A DNA stretch of 64,000 bases from Neofusicoccum parvum (lineage: Eukaryota > Ascomycota > Dothideomycetes > Botryosphaeriales > Botryosphaeriaceae). The notes under the pieces are model-generated. The model was not told where the DNA came from. It saw only the letters and a list, made by a program, of their open reading frames with translations, and searched no databases. The stretch's first letter is position 1; every line of letters begins with the position of its first letter. Below are positions 23,920 through 31,855 of this stretch, piece after piece. The stretch lies in assembly GCA_020912385.1 (NCBI GenBank), contig CP087219.1, positions 496,001 to 560,000 on the forward strand, in the 5' to 3' direction. The position numbers and the translations under genes were made by a program.

Positions 23920-25474
23920 ATGTCGGAGAAACGCCCCGCGACGGATGCCTCTGGCGAAATCGAGCCCGCCGTCGAGCTCGCGGTTGATGGCGGCTACGGC
24001 TGGATCTGCGTGATCGCCGTCTTCCTGGTCAACGCACATACCTGGGGCATCAGCACCGTACGCCAGTCCTCGTCTCCCCCCTCCTTGCCTGTGTTACTCA
24101 GCCAGCCGACACTTCGCCTAGGCCTATTCAGTCTTCCTTTCGTACTACAACCAGTCGAGCCCCCTCCAAGGCTCCTCGCCCTTGCACTATGCACTCATCG
24201 GCGGTCTCCAGTTCTCCCAGCCTTTTATCGTGGCACCTGTTGCTACGCGCATCATTGGCCTGTTTGGCATGCGCGTTTGTCTGCTCGCCGGCGTCGTCCT
24301 CCAGACAGCGTCGCTGGTCGGCGCCTCCTATGCCTCAGCCATCTGGCAGCTGTATCTCAGCCAGGCAATCGGCTTTGGCTGGGCCAACGGCTTCTTGTTC
24401 ACCGGCACCCAGTACATTGTGCCGCAATGGTTCACCCGAAGGCGCAGTCTCGCCAACGGTCTCGCTGCCACCGGCACCGGAGCCGGCGGCATGCTCTACT
24501 CCCTGCTGGCAGGCCACATGATCACCTCCATGGGCGTGGGCTGGGCTATTCGAACGCTTGCCATCGCCGCTGGCTGCGTGAATCTAGTCTGCTCGCTGCT
24601 GCTCCGGGACCGCAACGATGCCATTGAGCCAACCTTCGTGCTCTTCGACCCCGACCTGTTCAAGAAACCGATCTACCTGATGCTCCTCGGCTTTTCGTTC
24701 TTCAACATGCTTGGCGAGATCATAATTCTAACACAGATTCCGGACTTCGGCTCGTCCGTCCTCGCACTCGACGGGAACCAAGTTTCGGTCGTCGGTGCTA
24801 TGGTCGCCCTTGGCCAGATCATCGGCCGCTCTGCAATCGGCTACCTGAGCGACAAGCTGGGCAGGCTGAACGTTGCCTCGACGGTCACCTTCCTTGCCGG
24901 TATTTGGACGCTCGCTATTTGGACCAATGCTACTTCGTACGACATCCTCATCTTTTACAGCATATGTATTGGAGCATTCGCGTGAGACTTTCCCGACCCC
25001 ATCCAAATTCTGTTTCCAGTATGATCTTGCTAATCGACCATTCTTTGCATTAGTGGATCCTTCTGGTCCATCTTCGCGCCCGTCTCAGTGGAGGTCCTCG
25101 GCCTGAAGCGGTTCCCAAGCGGCTCCTCGATGATGTTCCTGGCCCTTGTCCCACCAACAACAGGTGACCTGCATTCCAACTTTCACTGCTGTGACTTTGA
25201 GCCTGCTGACACCTCTCCCTTAGTCTCCCCGCTAATCGGCCAAGAAATGGCACAAAAGCAATCCTACGTCGCCACTCAGGTCTTCGCAGGCATTATGTTC
25301 CTCATATCAGCTGTATTTTGCTGGATGCTCCGCACGTGCAAGGTTCTCGTAGAGGACACAGATACCCCCGAGATGACGGATAGTGGGGTGGCGGAGAATC
25401 TGGTGGATAGACCATGCGCTCCTTGGGTTGGCCGTACACTATTTCGTAGTGCTGTGCGCTGGAAGCATGTCTAG
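23920..25474 (+). CDS. MFS transporter, monocarboxylate (MCT/MCH) type, copy 2
   Basis: Predicted membrane transporter, 452 aa. Exons are 23920-24057, 24122-24981, 25054-25163 and 25224-25474 with introns in phases 0, 2 and 1 at the same protein positions as copy 1 (after HTWGIST, in IGAFA, and after PPTT). The signature is VDGGYGWICVIAVFLVNAHTWG. Helix 8 carries VALGQIIGRSAIGYLSDKLGR. The C-terminal tail after the last helix is longer than in copy 1 and acidic (VEDTDTPEMTD). The identical exon structure indicates gene duplication, though the proteins have diverged, which suggests different substrates or direction of use. It is transcribed divergently from the Zn2Cys6 regulator. Confidence 0.92.
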
Positions 25475-26135
25475 ATATGAATTCAATATCTATGACCTTG
25501 TCAGGGGCGCGTCCTATAGCTATGTTTTATAGATAACTAGCGGAACGCAGTGAACTCGGCGTGGCTGGCCGTACGCGTCGGTTGGGCGGGCATACTATTA
25601 CGTATGAAAGTTTTTCAGAGATGTAATCGTGGGTTAGGCTGTCTGCTTCCTAGATTTGAGAGTCCATCCATCCAGAGAAAACCCAAAACCAGTATATTTA
25701 AAACTTTCCGTAGACGAGACACTACGCTTCCAACCTCCTCGGGAAAAAAAATGCCACAGAGCCCCTACATGAACCCAGCTCTTCACGCCAAGGTCGAATG
25801 CATGAGAATTCAGCTCGCACCTTTCCACCGTCTCCCGGCCGGACCCCCGCTTTCCTAAATCCATTCTGCATTTTAGCTCCTTAACGAGTCCAATCTGGAG
25901 AGTATCGCGCAGCACTACTCGCAAGCTGAGACGGACCAATTCACATCATCTTAGAGAGACAACAATACATTTGAACATTGGGGATTTAGGTTTATCGTCA
26001 ACATACAACGTACGAAGGCCTGCGGTATGCATCTGCAAAAATAGAGCGACGTTCTTCAAGTATTGTATAGAAATAAAATAGTTTGACTACGAAATTCCAT
26101 GCGATAAAGAGCAAGGAGATAAAAGGAAGTATACA

Positions 26136-26175
26136 CCGGAATTGAACCGTTTATTTTGGATCCGCGGGGAATCTA
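26136..26175 (-). repeat. Repeat block copy A with tRNA-type B-box
   Basis: On the minus strand, GGTTCAATTCC (26138-26148) matches the Pol III B-box consensus GGTTCRANYCC. Nearby TGGATCCGCGGGGAATCTA (plus 26157-26175) is identical in copy B at 26994-27012. No convincing A-box or cloverleaf accompanies it, so this is not called a tRNA gene. Confidence 0.5.
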
Positions 26176-26394
26176 ATATTATTAGTAAAGGAACAGAATA
26201 GGAATCGAACGGTGAAAAGCTCGGCTAAAATAAATAAATAATAACATTGTCCCTGTTGCGATTTTGGTGTGTTGACGTTGCTTGATTGGCGGCATGAAGG
26301 AGAGGGAGGAGGATAGAGGGGGGGCGCCTTTTTCGCCTCTCTCACGCTAACTGCTCCTAGCTAACAGTACACGTGATATTGCTACAGTCCCAGC

Positions 26395-26680
26395 TACACC
26401 CGTTACAAGACCAGGGATCGCGACCGCAACAGAGACCGAAATCGCGATGCAAAGAGTTGGAACCGAGACCGCGATCCTGACAAGGAGAAGAACAGAGGCC
26501 AGCCCATGGAAGCCGACCGAGACAGGCCCCAGGAACGCGGTCGCGGTCGCCCCATTTTCCTCAAACACTTCACTCAACACCACAACTCTTCCATCATAGG
26601 ACAAAGAGAGCGGGATTTCACTGGGATTGGACCCGCTGAGATGTATCCGCGGGGCTCCTTCGATAAACATCTTCCATGCT
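26395..26680 (+). pseudogene. Possible Arg/Asp-repeat gene fragment
   Basis: One plus-strand frame reads a run of RDRDRNRDRNRD-type residues followed by ERGRGRPIF and MYPRGSFDKH, unlike the surrounding AT-rich DNA. The local base composition jumps to GC-rich. There is no stop across about 95 codons, but the start and any splice-linked exons are not evident. It could be a captured exon of an RD-rich nuclear protein or chance. Low confidence. Confidence 0.25.
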
Positions 26681-26972
26681 GCAATGCGCTGCGAATCAGT
26701 CTGCTTTTTCTATTTTGATTTGTCCTTTGCTTCTACACGTACACGTAGCATCGCGGTACACGTATACAGTAGATAAGGAGCGGGGTACGCAGGGACATGA
26801 GTCTTTAGCTTCGCTTTTATACAGAGTCATCATCCGAGAGTTGCGTGATGCGCTGTTGCACATCCGGCCACGTCACGAGCATAAAGATTGCATAGCTTGC
26901 CAAGCTTACGTAAGCTGCAGAGTCTGCTGTTATAAGAAGAAACAAAACGAGAGCAAAAAAGAACAGTATATA

Positions 26973-27012
26973 CCGGAATTGAACCAGCTGTGATGGATCC
27001 GCGGGGAATCTA
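26973..27012 (-). repeat. Repeat block copy B with tRNA-type B-box
   Basis: Second copy of the block, 837 bp from copy A in the same orientation: B-box GGTTCAATTCC (minus, 26975-26985) and the identical 19-mer at 26994-27012. On the minus strand it is followed by a T-rich run (TTCTTTTTT, about 26956-26964) that would serve as a Pol III terminator. Confidence 0.5.
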
Positions 27013-27080
27013 TTATATTGTTAGAATCATGCAGAGGACTGTTTTCGAACTGTGGAGAACTTGCCGAACCCCGGACCACT

Positions 27081-27176
27081 CCCAAATTAGCTCCAATTAA
27101 CCCGAATTAACTCGAATTAACTCGAATTAGATGCAGGGTATAAGCTGTGCTAAGGGAGTATTATACCACTAAACCA
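27081..27176 (-). repeat. 10-bp tandem repeat next to an A-box-like sequence
   Basis: Five 10-bp units related to CTCGAATTAA run from 27081 to 27130. Close by, the minus strand of 27161-27176 reads TGGTTTAGTGGTATAA, a good match to a tRNA 5' half (A-box). The B-box of copy B lies about 180 bp downstream on the same strand, too far for a normal tRNA gene, so a decayed tRNA-derived SINE-like element is the better reading. Confidence 0.35.
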
Positions 27177-27546
27177 CAGACCCGAGTTGTGATGGAAGGA
27201 TTGGTTTGAATTGCGTTTATATAGTTCACAAACACCTACGGACTCAAACATTCGTCTTCAGCTAATCAGGACTCGATTTTGTGTTCGGACAGATCTTACA
27301 ATGCTTTTGTGGTACGTTGCAAGGCTGTTGCACTGGTCAGCATCGATGACGAGAGAAGAGAAAGGCTTGGCATTGTCAACAGTTCAATCCTGCAACGATC
27401 AAACTTCTCAACTTTCAATTATTTGCTGGCTTTTGGGCTTCTCGCGAGCATCAATAAATACGTACCCGTGTAAGACCGACATTCTATATCAATAATCTTT
27501 AAGGTCCCCAGTCCTTCGATAGGTGCCCTCCGCTTAGTCGCAAGTA

Positions 27547-27565
27547 GTTGAAGCACTCATCCAGA
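27547..27565 (+). repeat. Solo arm of the GTTGAAGCATTC hairpin repeat
   Basis: GTTGAAGCACTCATCCAGA differs at only two positions from the inverse of the right arm of the hairpin at 31490-31560. It lies about 290 bp upstream of the pseudogene. Confidence 0.5.
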
Positions 27566-27852
27566 TATATACGTGCAGTAAAAGAAGTGCCAAACCCATA
27601 CGGACGGCTGTTTCAACTGTCCATGAAGGTGTACAGACGTAGTGCTTTCCGGAAATATCTTGCACCTACGCTCCAATCATCCCCGTTTCTTGATCAGGGT
27701 CCTGGAAAGAGTCCAACCCGAGCAGTAAATTCTGTAATCGTCAGGATACGAGGCAGTAGAAGCCTCCAAAAACAGATCTCTTCCACGCAATCGATGTCGC
27801 GTTTCGCCGCAAAAAGAGCTCTCCCGCTCTTCGATCAGCCGACCAGGCCCCA

Positions 27853-28275
27853 GTCAAACGCCTCAAGAACTTCCTCTACTACATGCTGGCCGTCTCCTTC
27901 TAGACGCACGTCCACGCTCCTGCCCGCACGCTCGGAATGCTGAGCAGGTACGTGGTCGCAGCCATCTGGCGCTTCGCGTCCAAGAACGTCGAATACGGGG
28001 CCTACGGCGGCAGCCTGCAGGCATCGTTGTAACGCAAGGCCATCACGGTTTCGCCGACAGGCTCCTCTTCGGCAGGGGCATCGTGCTCCCACGCGTGTCG
28101 CCTGTACTGCGAGCCCTGCAAGCCATCCAGCTTTGCTGCTTCGAAACGCTCCAGCCATAAGGAGATTGCGCGACGAAAGTGCAGGAGGAGGAAGCTGGAA
28201 TGGGAGTCAAAGAACTTGTCGAATTTGGTGCAGACAATGGCAGGGCGTTTGAGAGGATGCAGCTGAGGGCGATGG
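27853..28275 (+). pseudogene. Decayed paralog of the 28776-29846 gene
   Basis: The plus-strand frame from 27853 reads VKRLKNFLYYMLAVSF, then a TAG stop (27901), then in the same frame HAPARTLGMLSRYVVAAIWRF..., then a TAA after ASL. These match residues 65-80 (VERLRNFLSFILAVDY) and about 149-180 (WPARSLGLPRECVIATMWRF...TGSL) of the intact neighbour. About 60 residues between the two blocks are missing. A further weak match (GVKELVEF...GRAF, near 28200-28250) is in another frame. Two stops, an internal deletion and frame loss make a functional product unlikely. Confidence 0.7.
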
Positions 28276-28694
28276 GGTTTCATGTTCTCTTCTTTTTTCG
28301 GGTGAGCCAAGGGAGTAACTCAAGAACAGGGGAGATATAAAAACAAAAAGAGCTTTGATGTCTGCATCGCAAGCCAGAGCGTATCTCCCACAGGAATTAA
28401 TCTCATTACGTCGACTTGATTGAGCAAGCCGGACTCCAAAGTGTAGCAGGTGATATGCAAAGCTCCTCTGGACGAATGTTTCAGCTCTCGCAGATTGCTG
28501 AAGAAGGTAATTATTTTGTCGGCTGAAACCCTCTCCCGCTACAGTACTGTGTAAAATCTTGTTTGTGTTTGTAAGATGTACAGTAGAAGCGGAAATGTGA
28601 CGTGATGGACGAAGTTTTTTCATGGTACCGAGATACCCCTGAGGCGCCGACCACGGTTCAGAGTCATACCCAGGCAATATTTCAACACGCACAC

Positions 28695-28703
28695 ATATAT
28701 AAA
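28695..28703 (+). promoter_or_regulatory. TATA-like element before the 28776 gene
   Basis: ATATATAAA lies 73 bp upstream of the ATG, a plausible position for a fungal TATA box with a short leader. Confidence 0.45.
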
Positions 28704-28775
28704 CCACGCATTGCGCATCAAAGCAGAATCGAGTAACGTACTGCAGCAAAAACACACTCCTCTCAGAGAGAGGCC

Positions 28776-29846
28776 ATGGAGTCAACAACCGGACCACATG
28801 AACGTCAAGTTCTGACCGCCAACTTGGACCCCCCAAGTCTCGTAGCAGAAGACAACCCGCCGAGTTATAACACAATAATCAACGCCGAAGAGAGCCTCTT
28901 TGATGCCGTCAACACGGCACTCCACACAGAGACAATATGCCCTCACATAGACGTCAACAAGGGCAGTGTTGAGCGACTGCGCAATTTCCTCTCATTCATT
29001 TTGGCCGTCGACTATGCGCCAACTGCACACTCACCGCATAGCCCGGATAGGCGCTGGCGCCTAAGCAACACCGACCTCGAACACTTCGTCGAGGTAACCG
29101 AGAAGATTACGCGCTTCTACCTCATGCCAAAGTATGATAAGCACGAAGGCCCGGAACTTGCGGAGCACAACGAAGAGATGATTCAGCTGAATGCGTATCT
29201 CCTCGAGCACTTACTGTGGCCGGCGCGCTCGCTTGGGCTGCCGAGAGAGTGTGTGATTGCCACCATGTGGCGGTTCTTCATGCTGATGTCGGAGTATCGG
29301 CAATTCACGGGATCATTGAGACACATTCTAGCTTGCTATGGTGTCGATGGGCTGGCGAGCAAGCTGTGGTACGACCGCTGCGTTGTTGTTCCCCGAATAG
29401 TGGCGTGCGAAAAACTCAAAAAGGCGGTGTTGGAGGGAATCAAGGAGACCCAGACGAGCTACTTTAAGGAGCTAGAGGGAGCGAGCATGGAGATCTCACA
29501 TCGTGCAAGTTCGGGTAGGGGGTGGTGCGAAGTTCGGTGGGAGAAGATGGAGTTGACAGACCGCGCTAAGCGGGTCAAGGAGCTTACTTTGCGCCTCTTC
29601 GAGAAGGTAGACGAGGGGAGAGCCGCATTCAGTGACAAGAATGAGCAGGCTGCGGTCGGTAAGGAGCAAGGCATTTCGGTCACGGACAGAATCAGAAATA
29701 TCGTGCAAAGATGGGAAGAAGCAAGGCAGCAGTTATATCAGGAAGCCACAGCCGAGTCTAGAGCCGGTAGGAGATTCCCAGCGCTCGGAATCAGGTTCAG
29801 GCGATGGATGCGAAGGATTACGCTTGTAGGCAGGTCGGACACATAG
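28776..29846 (+). CDS. Hypothetical protein, helical, with N-terminal PPSY motif
   Basis: Single-exon frame, 356 aa; family not recognised. The N-terminus is flexible and holds NPPSYNTI (residues 28-35), a PPxY motif of the sort bound by WW domains. The middle is predicted to be helical with Trp/Phe-rich blocks (VERLRNFLSFILAVDY, ECVIATMWRFFMLMSEYRQFTGSLRHIL). The C-terminus is basic (RFRRWMRRITLVGR). No signal peptide or clear membrane segment. A decayed copy of the same family lies 0.5-0.9 kb upstream, so this is a duplicated, turnover-prone accessory family. The ATG at 28776 is supported by the TATA-like element 73 bp upstream. The stop codon is followed within about 15 bp by a copy of the hairpin-repeat arm. 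Confidence 0.75.
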   Translation: MESTTGPHERQVLTANLDPPSLVAEDNPPSYNTIINAEESLFDAVNTALHTETICPHIDVNKGSVERLRNFLSFILAVDYAPTAHSPHSPDRRWRLSNTDLEHFVEVTEKITRFYLMPKYDKHEGPELAEHNEEMIQLNAYLLEHLLWPARSLGLPRECVIATMWRFFMLMSEYRQFTGSLRHILACYGVDGLASKLWYDRCVVVPRIVACEKLKKAVLEGIKETQTSYFKELEGASMEISHRASSGRGWCEVRWEKMELTDRAKRVKELTLRLFEKVDEGRAAFSDKNEQAAVGKEQGISVTDRIRNIVQRWEEARQQLYQEATAESRAGRRFPALGIRFRRWMRRITLVGRSDT

Positions 29847-30579
29847 GAAGTTGAAGCGTGAAGCATTCGTCCGGATGGGAAAATGTTGTAAACAATGCGT
29901 AGAATTCATCTTTCAAACACTTCCAGCATCTGGCCTCTTTTTTAACAGTTTCGGCAGCCATGTAGTTTATAAGAACCGTTCTCAGGTTTCAAAACAATCT
30001 TGAGTTTCTGGAGTGCATCCAGTGTTGTTCGCCATACTTCTTCGAAGTTCAGTGTTCTCCAGCCATTGCCCGTCTGGGAACGCCCGTCTGGGAAAGAAGC
30101 CAACGCGCAACTGCCATCAGAGTGAGCAAGCTCACTGCGCAGGCAGTAGCAGAGTGCGCAGAGACTCTATGTCTTCCGTTTCGACTTCTCCTCTTCTCCT
30201 TTTCCTCTTCACCCACCGGCGCTCATCGACGGTATGCATCCACTTCAGATCCCACAATTCCCATGCCCTGCCTGTCGAAGGACATTTAGCTGACTGTTTG
30301 ACGTTCTTATCTAGCAGAAGACCAAGATCTTGCCCAGCGCAGTGTATGTAAGCCCGAATGAAGGCGTTGCACCATCACCCTATCCTCCACTGACCCACTT
30401 CTCCATCTCTCTCGTCCTCAGCGTGCACCCCTTTCAAGCGCTTCTATGGACAGAGTGTAAGCTAATAGTTTCTATAGACCAAAAAAACCTTCTCCACTCC
30501 TGCCTCTGCCGCTGCCGCTGCCGCCGCCGCTCGCCGCCTCCCCACCACCACCACCACCATCACCATCACCACCGCAACC
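29847..30579. other. Intergenic region with hairpin-repeat arm
   Basis: The 3' flank of the hypothetical gene and the leader of the next. It carries GAAGCATTCGTCCGGATGG (29860-29878), an arm of the hairpin repeat, and ends in a C/A-rich leader with CCA/CAC triplets before the ATG at 30580. No other gene seen. Confidence 0.5.
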
Positions 30580-31215
30580 ATGCAGTTGGAAGAGTGTAAG
30601 TCGCCTATTCATTTTTGTTGCTGGAAGGTCATCGAATTACCGTTTTGAGAAATTTTACTAATTTTGGTAATAGCCAACTACTGGATGAATATTATTATCA
30701 CCAGTACGGCGTTGTTTTTGGTGCTGTGCTTGCACAGCGCAGCTGTCTGGCTGGCCCCAAAGGTATGTTAATTTACTCAAGTAAACTCTGTTCCCTTTTC
30801 TTATACGACTCCATCTCCTTTCTTCCTTACACTCCACTATTCATCCCCTACTTCAATTACCCTCTTCTTATAGGACCTATACTAAAGTATATACTATCAA
30901 TAGGCGTGGGGAAAACTTTCGGCCTGGTGGGCTGAGGCCGAGCCTGGTCGTCAGGCCGGCGATGCTGTCCGCGCCCTCGCCGCCCTCCCCCTCCTCCTCC
31001 TCACCTCCCTCGCCGCCGCCGCCGCCAACCTCCGCCGCGCCGCCGCCGCCACCACCACCACCACCACCACGGCCGCCGCCGCCGCCGCCGACGCGCCGCC
31101 TCCGGCCGCCCCCCCCGGTCCCCCTCCTGCCCCTGCCGCCCAACGCCCGCCGCCGCCAATTTTCGGGTCGTGGCGGCTTGCTGCCGCTCTAGGAGCAACG
31201 TGGGCCCTAGGCTAG
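30580..31215 (+). CDS. Small spliced membrane protein, Ala/Pro-rich C-terminus
   Basis: Proposed exons are 30580-30595, 30674-30762 and 30904-31215, giving 138 aa; donors GTAAGT and GTATGT, phases 1 and 0 match. The first exon encodes only MQLEE plus one base. Exon 2 is a clear membrane segment (NYWMNIIITSTALFLVLCL). Exon 3 starts AWGKLSAWWAEAEPG, then a second hydrophobic stretch (LAALPLLLLTSLAAAAA), a poly-Thr run from an ACC microsatellite, poly-Ala and Pro-rich sequence. Using the earlier acceptor (30873) would meet a stop at once, which supports the later one at 30903. The family is not recognised. The leader before the ATG is rich in CCA/CAC triplets. Expression evidence would be needed to be sure it is a gene. 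Confidence 0.55.
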
Positions 31216-31855
31216 GAACAGGCTGTCGTGTGGGCTTGTAGTATTTCTTAATTTGTATATTTAGATGCGTGTCACTCGTTTGTTTTCTTTTGTTTTGTTC
31301 GGCGCCTCGGGCTTGCCGCCGTCTGCCGTCCGCCGCCCGCCGTGGCTGTTGCTGTTGTTGTTGCTTATATACTTATCCACGAACGAGAAACGTTACCTGC
31401 TGCTGAAAGAAGTCCTCTGTCTTGCATTTTGATTAACGTGTTCTACGGGCACCTGCCTTGTTAGTTCGTGAAGTGTTGCAACAAGGGGAGTTGAAGCATT
31501 CGTCCGGACGCAAATGTGCATGGAAAGAGAGGGCAAATCCATCCGGATGAATGCTTCAACTACCCATGGAGAGATCCAAATGTCGATTTGAGGTAACTCA
31601 CCTGATGAATTAAGCCAACCATCCAAGATCCCAAACACTCACTCTTCACCAGTTGATTTCTTCACCCCACGACAGACACCCAGCACGCATTCCGATATGT
31701 CCCGCCGATAACGCTTCTGAAAGTGTTTTATTTCGAGTATTTCTCTCCACACACCCGCCTCATCTTTTTCCACATCGACCCCACCATCCCTGCCCCCAAG
31801 CCTTTCCGTCCAGGCCCAACACATCACGCCCCTATACCCGGCTTGTTCAGCACCC
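31216..31855. other. Intergenic region with hairpin element
   Basis: This lies between the 3' ends of the small membrane-protein gene (plus) and SRP72 (minus). It contains the 71-bp hairpin element at 31490-31560 and otherwise nothing recognised. Confidence 0.5.
31490..31560. mobile_element. MITE-like perfect-arm hairpin element
   Basis: Left arm GTTGAAGCATTCGTCCGGA (31490-31508) and right arm TCCGGATGAATGCTTCAAC (31542-31560) are inverted repeats with one mismatch, separated by 33 bp. Related single arms lie at 27547 and 29860. Size and dispersion fit a MITE or a remnant of terminal inverted repeats; no transposase is nearby and no target duplication is obvious. Confidence 0.55.

Larger units (their letters stand above)
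25475..27852. other. AT-richer, repeat-bearing intergenic DNA
   Basis: No intact gene seen. Composition shifts from the GC-rich genes to markedly AT-rich DNA. It contains a possible Arg-Asp-rich gene fragment (26395-26680), a duplicated 40-bp block with tRNA-type B-box (26136 and 26973), a 10-bp tandem repeat (27081-27130), an A-box-like sequence (27161-27176) and a solo arm of a hairpin repeat (27547-27565). These are listed separately. Confidence 0.55.

Noticed and set aside
26136..27012. Reading the repeated blocks as LTRs of a retrotransposon
   Set aside because: Similarity is limited to about 40-70 bp, there are no matching TG..CA ends, and no gag or pol sequence lies between.
26960..27183. 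A functional tRNA gene
   Set aside because: The A-box-like and B-box sequences are about 180 bp apart and no acceptor or anticodon stem pairs properly.
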